From Methylophaga sp. OBS3 (GTDB lineage Bacteria; Pseudomonadota; Gammaproteobacteria; Nitrosococcales; Methylophagaceae), in assembly GCF_026319325.1 (NCBI RefSeq), contig NZ_JAPDMU010000003.1, forward strand, positions 310,001 to 374,000: a stretch of DNA of 64,000 nt, read 5' to 3'. The notes beneath the pieces were generated by a model, which made no database searches, had not been told where the DNA came from, and was given only the letters and a program-made list of their open reading frames with translations. The number at the start of each line of letters is the position of its first letter. Position 1 is the first letter of the stretch. This document shows, in pieces, positions 56,063 to 64,000 of the stretch. The position numbers and the translations under genes are program-made.

Positions 56063-57658
56063 GTGCTCAGCACCGCTAATATCACCATGCAATTTGGGGC
56101 TAAACCCCTATTCGAAAACGTCTCCGTAAAATTCGGCGACGGCAACCGTTACGGCCTGATTGGCGCCAATGGTTGTGGTAAATCCACATTTATGAAGATT
56201 CTTGCTGGCGTTCAAGAGCCTACTTCAGGCAACGTCATGCGTGATCCTAATGAGTCATTTGCTGTCTTGAAACAGGATCAATTTGCTTACGAAGACCAAC
56301 GTGTTATTGACGTGGTCATCATGGGAGATAAAGCGCTTTGGGAAGTCCATCACGAACGCGATCGCATCTATAGCCTGCCAGAAATGAGTGAAGAAGATGG
56401 TCTAAAAGTTGCCGAACTTGAAGGCCAATACGCTGAAATGGACGGCTATACCGCTGAATCACGTGCAGGTGAATTACTCTTAGGTGTAGGCATTCCTGTC
56501 GAGCAACATTATGGCCCGATGAGTGAAATCGCACCGGGTTGGAAATTACGTATTTTGTTGGCGCAAGTACTGTTCGCAGATCCTGATATTTTGCTACTCG
56601 ACGAACCGACTAACCACTTGGACATCAACACCATTCGTTGGTTAGAAGATGTGTTAAGCCAACGTAATAGCACCATGATTATCATCTCGCATGATCGTCA
56701 CTTCCTAAACCAAATCTGTACTCATATGGCAGATATGGATTATGGTGAATTACGTATTTATCCGGGCAACTATGATGAATACATGACCGCTTCAACGCAG
56801 GCTAGAGAACGCCTGCAAGCTGATAATGCGAAAAAGAAAGCACAGATCAAGGAGCTGCAAGAATTCGTCTCTCGCTTCTCTGCTAACGCATCAAAAGCCA
56901 AACAAGCGACCTCACGTCAAAAACAAATGGAAAAGATCCAGCTTGAAGACATCAAACCTTCAAGTCGTGTGAATCCTTTTATTCGTTTTAACCAAGATAA
57001 AAAATTGTTCCGTAATGCGCTGGAAGTCAGCAGTATTTCGCAAGGTTATGATGGCGAAAGCAAGTTGTTTGATAAATTCAGCTTTATGGTGGAAGTTGGT
57101 GAAAAAATCGCGGTTATCGGTCCAAACGGTATCGGTAAAACGACACTGGTAAAAACCTTAATGGGTGATTTAGCACCTAAATCAGGTGATGTGAAATGGT
57201 CCGAAAATTCTAATATTGGTTATTACGCCCAAGACCATGATCACTTGTTCAAAAATGACCTTACGTTATTTGAATGGATGAGCCAATGGGCGGGTCCAGA
57301 AGATGATGAGCAAGTTATTCGCGGCACACTAGGTCGTTTGCTTTTTTCTGGCCATCAAATCGATAAAAAAGCCAGTGTACTTTCTGGTGGTGAAAAAGGT
57401 CGGATGTTATTTGGCAAATTGATTTTGCAAAAGCCAAACATCTTGATCATGGACGAACCGACTAACCATATGGATATGGAATCGATCGAATCATTAAACA
57501 TGGCACTTGAGCAGTATGAAGGCACGTTAATTTTCGTGTCACATGACCGTGAATTTGTATCCTCTTTGGCCACCCGAATTTTTGATATGGAAGTTGATGG
57601 TATTACCGACTTCTCAGGTACTTATGATGAGTACTTACGTAGTCAAGGTATTAACTAA
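56063..57658 (+). CDS. ybiT: ABC-F ATPase, YbiT type
   Basis: The 531-residue product follows YbiT of E. coli almost throughout: [110 protein letters not shown]. It lacks the C-terminal coil of Uup. The start is GTG 56063. ABC-F proteins of this group act on ribosomes. A terminator follows at 57668-57694. Confidence 0.94.
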   Translation: MLSTANITMQFGAKPLFENVSVKFGDGNRYGLIGANGCGKSTFMKILAGVQEPTSGNVMRDPNESFAVLKQDQFAYEDQRVIDVVIMGDKALWEVHHERDRIYSLPEMSEEDGLKVAELEGQYAEMDGYTAESRAGELLLGVGIPVEQHYGPMSEIAPGWKLRILLAQVLFADPDILLLDEPTNHLDINTIRWLEDVLSQRNSTMIIISHDRHFLNQICTHMADMDYGELRIYPGNYDEYMTASTQARERLQADNAKKKAQIKELQEFVSRFSANASKAKQATSRQKQMEKIQLEDIKPSSRVNPFIRFNQDKKLFRNALEVSSISQGYDGESKLFDKFSFMVEVGEKIAVIGPNGIGKTTLVKTLMGDLAPKSGDVKWSENSNIGYYAQDHDHLFKNDLTLFEWMSQWAGPEDDEQVIRGTLGRLLFSGHQIDKKASVLSGGEKGRMLFGKLILQKPNILIMDEPTNHMDMESIESLNMALEQYEGTLIFVSHDREFVSSLATRIFDMEVDGITDFSGTYDEYLRSQGIN

Positions 57659-57667
57659 GCCAATAAT

Positions 57668-57694
57668 AAAAAGCCCGCTTCAAGCGGGCTTTTT
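57668..57694. terminator. Terminator between ybiT and dodecin genes
   Basis: AAAAAGCCCGCTT pairs with AAGCGGGCTTTTT in a perfect stem with a minimal loop. It can work for both converging genes. Confidence 0.92.
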
Positions 57695-57717
57695 ATATCA
57701 CTAGATTGGTTTGATAA

Positions 57718-57927
57718 TTAATCTTCCAGACGAAAACCGACTTTAATCGTTACCTGCCAGTACTTCACTTTGCCTTCTTCGATATAGCCACGGGTATCAA
57801 TCACCTGAAACCAATGCATCATGTGTACAGTTTGCGCAGCTTTCTCAATCGCATTTTCAATCGCTTTATCTGAGCTTTCCGTTGAGCTGCCGGTAATTTC
57901 AATATGTTTGTAGGTATGTTCAGTCAT
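57718..57927 (-). CDS. Dodecin, flavin-storage protein
   Basis: The 69-residue product (MTEHTYKHIEITGSSTESSD, later AIEKAAQTVHMMHWFQVID, GKVKYWQVTIKVGFRLED) is a dodecin: a twelve-subunit shell that stores riboflavin or FMN. The conserved Trp of the flavin site is in HWFQV. It has an AAGGAG-type ribosome site and converges on ybiT. Confidence 0.93.
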   Translation of the reverse strand: MTEHTYKHIEITGSSTESSDKAIENAIEKAAQTVHMMHWFQVIDTRGYIEEGKVKYWQVTIKVGFRLED

Positions 57928-58198
57928 GTTTTACTCCTTGTTAAATCAGCACTAAAAACGCAATGTTCTTTTTAACAGCCATCATCACTTTTGACCATAA
58001 CATCAAGCAAACGCTTCATGGAAAATGGGTCATCAGCTAAACTTCATCACAATCTTTCATCTGTACTTTCACAAAGTGCTACCGAATGAATAAATAAATG
58101 ATTTTTATATCTTTTACAGCAACCTACCGGTATAATCCGCACCTTGCTTACATCCCAAGACAGTTTTGCTCGCAAAACTGCTTTTCACAGGTTACCCC

Positions 58199-59980
58199 AT
58201 GTCTACAGAACAATTCGATGCGACGCCCTCATTCAGTGAGTTAGGGCTGGCCCCCGCTATTTTGCAAGCGGTCCAACAAGCTGGTTACGAAACCCCATCA
58301 CCGATTCAAGCGCAAAGCATCCCGCCTTTATTAGAAGGCCGCGATTTATTAGGTCAGGCACAAACTGGTACAGGTAAAACCGCCGCGTTTTCTTTGCCGT
58401 TATTGAGCCGCTTAGATCTCAAAAGCAAAACAACACAATTATTGGTATTGGCACCCACACGCGAATTAGCGATTCAGGTTTCTGAAGCGATGCAGGCGTA
58501 CGCCAAGCATCTGAAAGATTTCCACATCCTGCCGATTTATGGCGGCCAAAGCATGGGTATCCAATTGCGTTCTTTGCAACGTAATCCGCAAGTCGTTGTT
58601 GGTACGCCAGGTCGTATTTTGGACCATATTCGTCGCGGCACGTTGAAACTGGCCAAACTGCAAGCGCTGGTTCTTGATGAAGCTGACGAAATGTTACGTA
58701 TGGGCTTTATTGATGATGTTGAAACCATCCTTAAAGAAACACCAGAAAGCCGTCAGGTCGCTTTATTCTCTGCAACAATGCCAGGTCCAATTCACCGTGT
58801 TGCTCAGAATTATCTGAAAGACCCGGTTGAAGTCCGCATCAAGACCAAAACATCAACCGTTACCACGATTACCCAACGTTATTGGCAAGTCTCAGGTTTA
58901 CACAAGCTTGACGCCCTAACGCGTATTTTGGAAGTCGAAGATTTCGACGGCATGATTATCTTCGTGCGCACTAAAAATGCCACTGTTGAACTGGCTGAAA
59001 AACTAGAAGCCCGAGGTTACTCTGCAGCTGCATTAAATGGTGATATGAACCAAGCGCTGCGCGAAAAAACTATCGAGCGCATGAAAAAAGGTGGTATCGA
59101 TATCCTTATCGCGACTGACGTTGCTGCACGTGGTTTAGATATTGAACGCATGAGCCACGTTGTAAACTACGATATTCCTTACGATACGGAGTCTTACGTT
59201 CACCGAATTGGCCGTACCGGTCGAGCTGGCCGTAAAGGTGAAGCCATTTTATTTGTTTCACCACGTGAAAAACGCATGTTGGGCGCTATTGAAAAAGCGA
59301 CCCGCCAAACGATTACACGCATGCAGCTGCCAAGTACTGAAGAAATTGCAGATCGTCGTGTCATGCAATTTATGGAAACATTGACTGAAACTATCGAATC
59401 ACAAGACCTCGCGTTTTTTGAAACCATGATCAGCCAATACCAGCAAGAGCATAATGCTGACCCAACTGAAATTGCTGCAGCATTGGCATTCTTAGTACAA
59501 AAAGATCGTCCATTAAATCCTGTGAAACATGTTAGCGAACGTGCCCCACGTGAAGAACGCGCGCCATCTGAAAAACGTTTCCGTGAAGATCGTCCGCCTC
59601 GTGGTGAAGCAAGGCCACCACGCGCACATCCTAAAGAAGCTGATATGGATACCTACCGTGTCGAAGTAGGTCGTGCTGACAATGTTGAGCCAAGAAACTT
59701 GGTTGGTGCTATCGCTAATGAAGCTGGTATTGAAAGCCAATTCATTGGTCGTATTACCATCAATGAAGACCACAGTCTGATCGATTTGCCTCAAGGCATG
59801 CCAAAAGATATTTTCCAACACCTGCGTAAAGTGTGGGTCGCAAACAAACCAATGAATATGAGTTTGGCGACTGACGAAGATATTTCTGCCAACAACAATA
59901 ACAACCCACGTAAACGCTTTAAGAAAGATCGTCCAGCAGGTAAAAGCGGCGATAAACGACCGAAGAAATTTAAGAAATAA
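58199..59980 (+). CDS. deaD: DEAD-box RNA helicase, DeaD/CsdA type
   Basis: The 593-residue product has the Q motif (PTPIQ form: PSPIQAQSIP), AQTGTGKTAAF, PTRELAIQ, TPGRILDHI, LDEADEML, FSATMP and HRIGRTGRAGR. A C-terminal RNA-binding DbpA-like domain (TYRVEVGRADNVEPRNLVGAIANEAGIESQFIGRI) and a basic Arg/Lys-rich tail mark it as DeaD/CsdA, active in ribosome assembly and cold response. ATG 58199 is chosen over 58166. The 57928-58198 gap before it holds no gene; a leader of this length is usual for deaD. Confidence 0.94.
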   Translation: MSTEQFDATPSFSELGLAPAILQAVQQAGYETPSPIQAQSIPPLLEGRDLLGQAQTGTGKTAAFSLPLLSRLDLKSKTTQLLVLAPTRELAIQVSEAMQAYAKHLKDFHILPIYGGQSMGIQLRSLQRNPQVVVGTPGRILDHIRRGTLKLAKLQALVLDEADEMLRMGFIDDVETILKETPESRQVALFSATMPGPIHRVAQNYLKDPVEVRIKTKTSTVTTITQRYWQVSGLHKLDALTRILEVEDFDGMIIFVRTKNATVELAEKLEARGYSAAALNGDMNQALREKTIERMKKGGIDILIATDVAARGLDIERMSHVVNYDIPYDTESYVHRIGRTGRAGRKGEAILFVSPREKRMLGAIEKATRQTITRMQLPSTEEIADRRVMQFMETLTETIESQDLAFFETMISQYQQEHNADPTEIAAALAFLVQKDRPLNPVKHVSERAPREERAPSEKRFREDRPPRGEARPPRAHPKEADMDTYRVEVGRADNVEPRNLVGAIANEAGIESQFIGRITINEDHSLIDLPQGMPKDIFQHLRKVWVANKPMNMSLATDEDISANNNNNPRKRFKKDRPAGKSGDKRPKKFKK

Positions 59981-59986
59981 TCGATT

Positions 59987-60018
59987 AAAAAGTCACTGCT
60001 TGCAGTGACTTTTTTTTT
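59987..60018. terminator. Terminator after deaD
   Basis: AAAAGTCACTGC pairs with GCAGTGACTTTT around a minimal loop and is followed by a T run of nine. Confidence 0.9.
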
Positions 60019-60039
60019 GAGCGTGCCACAATAGCCAGC

Positions 60040-61269
60040 ATGCTAAATATTATCTGGATTGCCTTTTTCCTTATCGCCTTTGCCGTTGCGCTATTTAAGC
60101 TATTGGTATTAGGTGATACCGAAATATTCAGTCAGATGATGCAGGCCTTATTTGCCCTCTCTAAAACTGCATTTGAAATTGCTATAGGTTTAACCGGCAT
60201 TTTGGCCTTATGGCTTGGCATCATGAAAATCGGTGAGCGTAGCGGTTTTATTGAATGGCTGACTAAAGGCCTGACACCACTTTTTGTACGCTTAATGCCT
60301 GAAGTACCCAGAAATCACCCGGCACTAGGCGCTATGGTGATGAATATTTCAGCCAATGCTTTGGGACTCGATAATGCCGCTACGCCGCTTGGCATTAAAG
60401 CCATGCAAGAGCTGCAAAAGTTAAACCCTTTCAAAGATACCGCCAGCAATGCCCAAATATTGTTTCTGGTGATTAACACATCAGCCGTCACGTTATTTCC
60501 TGTCACCATTTTCACCTATCGGGCACAGATGGGTGCAGTCAATCCAACAGACGTATTTATCCCATTACTAATCGCGACTTATTGTTCCACTCTAATCGGA
60601 TTATTAACCGTCGCAGCTGTCCAGAAAATTAATCTACTCGATCGTGTCGTAATGACTTACTTAGTCGGTATCAGTGCTGTGGTTTTTGGCATCTTGGCTT
60701 ACTTTGCCAGCTTGAGTCAGCAGCAGATGCTGGTGCAGTCTGCCATGATTAGCAATATCGTTATTTTTACGTTAGTTATTGCTTTTATTGCCGCCGCCGC
60801 TTGGCAAAAAGTAAATGCCTACGAGGCGTTTATTGAAGGCGCCAAAGATGGCTTTGAAACCGCGGTGATGATTATTCCCTATTTAGTCGCTATGTTGGTG
60901 GCAATAGGTGTATTTCGAGCTAGTGGTGCTTTAGATTTATTGGCTGATGGTGTCCGTAATGTTGTTTTATACTTTGGTATGGATGATCGCTTTATTGATG
61001 CCTTACCCACCGCTTTAATGAAGCCATTTAGTGGTAGCGGTGCCCGCGCCATGATGATTGATACCATGGAAGTACATGGTGCTGATTCATTTGCTGGCAG
61101 GTTATCGTCAATTGTCCAAGGCAGTACTGAAACCACATTTTATGTACTTGCCGTTTATTTCGGCGCAGTTGGTATTCGCAAAGTACGTCATGCTGTTGGC
61201 TGTGGTTTAGCTGCTGATCTTGCAGGGATCACCGCAGCAATATTTATCGCTTATTGGTTCTTTGGCTAA
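60040..61269 (+). CDS. SpmA-SpmB fused membrane protein (nucleoside-recognition GATE domain)
   Basis: The 409-residue product has about ten hydrophobic segments. The first half has GERSGFIEWLTKGLTPLFVRLMPEVPRNHPALGAMVMNISANALGLDNAATPLGIKAM, the SpmA signature, and the second half has EAFIEGAKDGFETAVMIIPYLVAMLVAIG with SGSGARAMM and STETTFYVLAVYFGAVG, the SpmB signature. In spore formers SpmA and SpmB are separate; fused forms are common in non-sporulating bacteria. The transported molecule is unknown. Confidence 0.88.
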   Translation: MLNIIWIAFFLIAFAVALFKLLVLGDTEIFSQMMQALFALSKTAFEIAIGLTGILALWLGIMKIGERSGFIEWLTKGLTPLFVRLMPEVPRNHPALGAMVMNISANALGLDNAATPLGIKAMQELQKLNPFKDTASNAQILFLVINTSAVTLFPVTIFTYRAQMGAVNPTDVFIPLLIATYCSTLIGLLTVAAVQKINLLDRVVMTYLVGISAVVFGILAYFASLSQQQMLVQSAMISNIVIFTLVIAFIAAAAWQKVNAYEAFIEGAKDGFETAVMIIPYLVAMLVAIGVFRASGALDLLADGVRNVVLYFGMDDRFIDALPTALMKPFSGSGARAMMIDTMEVHGADSFAGRLSSIVQGSTETTFYVLAVYFGAVGIRKVRHAVGCGLAADLAGITAAIFIAYWFFG

Positions 61270-61397
61270 TCGCGTATTACAGCACAAAATAAAATCTACT
61301 TTTTTGTGTGATTTCTGCTACATTTTATCGCCCTTTCAAGGGCTTGGACTTATCAGCATGATGTTGGTAGGCCATTGTGTGATGGAGAAATTGCGCA

Positions 61398-62039
61398 TTG
61401 AATGCCCCACTTCTTATCGATCCTGCTTTACTGGATCAGATTGCTGACCAACTCGCTGAAACTGGCTACTGCGTCTTACCGCAGTTATTACCTTTACCGC
61501 TAAATCATGATTTGTATCGTCGTGTTGCCAGACTTGATGATCACAACGCATTAAGCCTAGCAGGCATTGGCCGTGAACAAGAGTTTCAACTGAACACCGA
61601 AATTCGCAAAGATGAAACACGTTGGTTAACTGATTCTCACCCAATTGATACCGCCTACCTTGCAGCGATGTCGGCATTTCGATTAGCGATGAATGAACGA
61701 CTTTTTTTGGGCTTATTTGATTATGAAGCCCATTACGCCCATTACGGACCTGGCGCATTTTATAAACGCCACGTTGATGCATTTAAAGGTCAATCTAACC
61801 GTATTCTGACAACGGTCTTGTATCTGAATCCTGATTGGCAGTCACAAGATGGTGGCCAACTGGTGATTTACCAGCCAGATAGTGATGCTATAGTGGCGAC
61901 AGTTGAACCAGAAATCGGTACCTTTGTGGTGTTTTTGAGTGAGCAATTTCCGCATGAAGTATTACCATGCAAAAATGACCGTTACAGCATTGCCGGCTGG
62001 TTCCGTACCCATGATCCTATGCAGGCACCACTAATCTAA
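61398..62039 (+). CDS. 2OG-Fe(II) oxygenase
   Basis: The 213-residue product has the HxD...H iron site as FYKRHVDAF and EQFPHEVLP, and the 2-oxoglutarate Arg in RYSIAGWFR. The N-terminal part resembles SM-20/prolyl hydroxylase-like oxygenases. The start is TTG 61398 with GGAG about ten bases upstream; the next in-frame start is far inside. def starts two bases after the stop, so both may be expressed together. Substrate unknown. Confidence 0.88.
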   Translation: MNAPLLIDPALLDQIADQLAETGYCVLPQLLPLPLNHDLYRRVARLDDHNALSLAGIGREQEFQLNTEIRKDETRWLTDSHPIDTAYLAAMSAFRLAMNERLFLGLFDYEAHYAHYGPGAFYKRHVDAFKGQSNRILTTVLYLNPDWQSQDGGQLVIYQPDSDAIVATVEPEIGTFVVFLSEQFPHEVLPCKNDRYSIAGWFRTHDPMQAPLI

Positions 62040-62040
62040 A

Positions 62041-62577
62041 ATGGCACTTCCAGACTGGCAAATTCTTGAACTTGGTCATCCCAAACTACGTAAGCTCGCA
62101 CAGCCTGTAACAAATATTCACTCGCTAGAATCGCAAGAGCTGTTGGATGATTTATTAACGTTTGTTGCCCAAAAGCAAGGTATGGGCATCGCCGCCCCAC
62201 AAGTTGGCATTAATCAACAGATTTTTATCATGTGCAGCCATCCCAACCAGCGCTATCCTCATGCGCCGTTAATGGAACCCACTTGTGTCATTAATCCAAT
62301 GATTTTGCAGAGTAGTGAAGAGACAGAAAAAGGCTGGGAAGGTTGTTTAAGTATTCCCGGTATGCGGGCGCTAGTGCCGAGATCCACATCCGTTAGCGTG
62401 CGTTATATGACGAGAGATGGTGAAACTATAGAAACAACTTATGACGGATTTCTCGCGAGAATTTTTCAGCACGAGAATGATCATCTCCATGGCCGTTTAT
62501 TTATTGACCGTGCAGAATCGACCTTAGATTTGATGACCGAGAAGCAATGGCGTCAGGCCATTTTGGGTGAACAATAA
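62041..62577 (+). CDS. def: Peptide deformylase
   Basis: The 178-residue product removes the formyl group from new proteins. It has GMGIAAPQVGI, WEGCLSIPGM (metal Cys) and FQHENDHLHGRLF (HExxH form). The EGCLSIPG motif and length match type I deformylases. It follows the oxygenase by one base and is not beside fmt, unlike the usual fmt-def pairing, so this may be a second copy. Confidence 0.93.
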   Translation: MALPDWQILELGHPKLRKLAQPVTNIHSLESQELLDDLLTFVAQKQGMGIAAPQVGINQQIFIMCSHPNQRYPHAPLMEPTCVINPMILQSSEETEKGWEGCLSIPGMRALVPRSTSVSVRYMTRDGETIETTYDGFLARIFQHENDHLHGRLFIDRAESTLDLMTEKQWRQAILGEQ

Positions 62578-62593
62578 AACGCTACGCTAAAGT

Positions 62594-63664
62594 TTAGCGA
62601 CCAAACATCTCACCAACTGCCACTGTTAAAGCCTCTGAGCGGCTTTCTGAGCGGATACTTTGCATTAATGGCGTTCTGATGCCCGGTAAGTACAATAAAT
62701 CAGCCAAAAGCTGACTAAAGCCAGGTTGGCCGGCATTATTTTCAGCTAACTGCTCACAATACAACCGTGCAAGTTCCAAATCGGCTAGCCAAGTCCAGCA
62801 GCGTCCACCAATGACTGCCAGCACTTCAACATCTTTACTCACATCATGTGTCAGTGTTTGCTCAAGCATTTGATTAACTAAGACCGTTTCTTGACTATGA
62901 CTGACCGCACGTAAACACGCCGCTATTTTGGGAATATCTGGCTGAGAAGCTTGTAGGGCTTTACTTAAAATTGCTGCAAAAGCTTCAACCAATGTTTTTG
63001 GTGTTTGGGTATTTTCCAAAAAACTGCACAAGGTTTGAAACGGCACTGCTGGCAAATTAGCGAGATTATCTGCTAAGGCCTTTACCTCATTTTCTGCAGT
63101 TAAACGCACAGCAAAATCGGCCACACCTTGCATCGCCAGTTGTTGCCAATTATCGGCAGTCATTTGCCCTGTGAAGTATTGCTGTGCCAAGTCGAAGTAT
63201 TGTGAAGGCGGCAACTGTAATTGCGATGTTGCCAAGGCATTAAACGCAGCCATCTTCTCTTCGCGTGGCTTAAATGTGTAAGGGCTATCTTTTAACGCAC
63301 CCTCAATTTTCTGGCCATCGGCTGCGGCCATCATTGACTCACCAACGCGATCTAACAGCATCATTAAAAATGCATCTCGCGCTTGCGGTATTAATAAACC
63401 TTGTTCGTCTAACGGTAATTTTAAAAACCAGACGTAACGATGCTCGATTCGGTTGGCATCCCAAAAAATAACACCAACAAGCGCATGTCGTTGTAAGGGA
63501 TAGGCATAAGCTTGTTTACAACGCTCAAATTGCTCAAACATTTCTGATGATAGCGAAACCACTCGGCGGCCCATATCGAATAATTGATATTGGGCGCCAC
63601 TGTGCTGAAAAAAAGCACTTAATGTTGTGATTGGGTTTTCTTGTAAAGGTGGTGCTTCAGACAT
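62594..63664 (-). CDS. DUF3549 family protein
   Basis: The 356-residue product (TLSAFFQHSGAQYQLFDMGRRV at the start, IFWDANRIEHRYVWFLKLPLDEQG) looks like DUF3549, a gammaproteobacterial family without known function. It is helical with no signal peptide or membrane segment. It converges on def and follows argJ on the minus strand after three bases, suggesting cotranscription. Confidence 0.8.
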   Translation of the reverse strand: MSEAPPLQENPITTLSAFFQHSGAQYQLFDMGRRVVSLSSEMFEQFERCKQAYAYPLQRHALVGVIFWDANRIEHRYVWFLKLPLDEQGLLIPQARDAFLMMLLDRVGESMMAAADGQKIEGALKDSPYTFKPREEKMAAFNALATSQLQLPPSQYFDLAQQYFTGQMTADNWQQLAMQGVADFAVRLTAENEVKALADNLANLPAVPFQTLCSFLENTQTPKTLVEAFAAILSKALQASQPDIPKIAACLRAVSHSQETVLVNQMLEQTLTHDVSKDVEVLAVIGGRCWTWLADLELARLYCEQLAENNAGQPGFSQLLADLLYLPGIRTPLMQSIRSESRSEALTVAVGEMFGR

Positions 63665-63667
63665 GTA

Positions 63668-64000
63668 TTAGGTGCGGTACTCAGCGTTAATTTTGACGTA
63701 GTCATAGGAAAAGTCGCAGGTCCAAACCAAGTCTTCTGCTTGGCCACGGCCTAAGGTGATATGGATGGTAATTTCACTTTGGTCCATGACTTGCTGACCT
63801 TTTGTTTCTGTGTAATCCACATCAGGCTGACCACCCGTGACGATAGCTACATCATCAAGCGCAATATCAATTTTACTTAAATCTAGGTTATCCAAACCGC
63901 TACGACCAACGGCAGCAAGAATACGTCCCCAGTTTGGATCAGAGGCGAATAACGCTGTCTTGACTAAAGGCGAATGGGCAATGGTATAAGCCACTTGTCG
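63668..64000 (-). CDS. argJ: Glutamate N-acetyltransferase ArgJ, C-terminal part
   Basis: The 110 residues at the window edge ([29 protein letters not shown], later [33 protein letters not shown]) are the unmistakable end of ArgJ, which moves acetyl from acetylornithine to glutamate in arginine synthesis. The start and the autocatalytic Thr cleavage site lie beyond base 64,000. The frame is open to the edge. Confidence 0.96.
   Translation of the reverse strand, partial: RQVAYTIAHSPLVKTALFASDPNWGRILAAVGRSGLDNLDLSKIDIALDDVAIVTGGQPDVDYTETKGQQVMDQSEITIHITLGRGQAEDLVWTCDFSYDYVKINAEYRT

Overview
The window reads as a chromosomal segment of a moderately AT-rich gammaproteobacterium. Gene orders such as rpsP-rimM-trmD-rplS, ffh / ypjD / corB and mutY-yggX, plus two-membrane genes (lpxH, asmA-like, dsbC), support this. 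The overall protein flavour suggests a marine methylotroph or Thiotrichales-type bacterium such as Methylophaga, but that assignment is my inference from general resemblance and was not tested.

Positions 1 to about 20,860 are an accessory island that ends against the 3' end of a tRNA-Arg(TCT) gene. The tRNA-proximal integrase (19725-20834) with its DUF4224 partner is the likely integration module. The island holds, from left to right: the end of a secreted endonuclease I gene, an abasic-site protein of the SRAP family and a frameshifted Y-family DNA polymerase, all on the minus strand; a csrA paralogue broken in a run of ten C; a broken YefM/Phd-type antitoxin; and a five-gene minus-strand operon of cytosine-5 DNA methyltransferase, MutL-like GHKL ATPase, Z1-domain helicase-like protein, PD-(D/E)XK DUF4420 protein and AIPR protein. 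This operon matches the gene content of the Mza antiphage system. Further right are decayed small membrane genes, a metallophosphoesterase with a zinc-ribbon partner, a hipBA toxin-antitoxin operon with two palindromic operators, an atypical tyrosine recombinase with a highly structured leader, and an unrecognised 295-residue protein. At least three island genes carry small indels (a fourth remnant carries a nonsense codon), while the five-gene operon, hipBA and both integrases are intact.

Positions 20,865 to 64,000 are core chromosome. They contain a tRNA-Pro/tRNA-Arg operon with a strong promoter, folD, cysS-glnS, a periplasmic PpiA-type isomerase, lpxH, dsbC, yajQ, xerD, the rpsP operon, ffh, ypjD-corB, an asmA-family gene, mutY-yggX, a cold-shock gene, three ABC-F ATPases (uup, yheS, ybiT types), ung, msrB, dodecin, a deaD-type helicase, an SpmA-SpmB fusion, def, a DUF3549 gene and the end of argJ.

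Signalling is a theme of the core part. There is an ammonium transporter fused to PAS-GGDEF-EAL domains, a REC-HD-GYP phosphodiesterase overlapping a BvgS-like hybrid kinase, and a possible c-di-GMP effector gene split by a one-base insertion near 35,300. The main candidates for follow-up are the five-gene defence operon, the polymerase-SRAP-endonuclease operon, the poly-C csrA, the structured integrase leader and the transporter-cyclase fusion.
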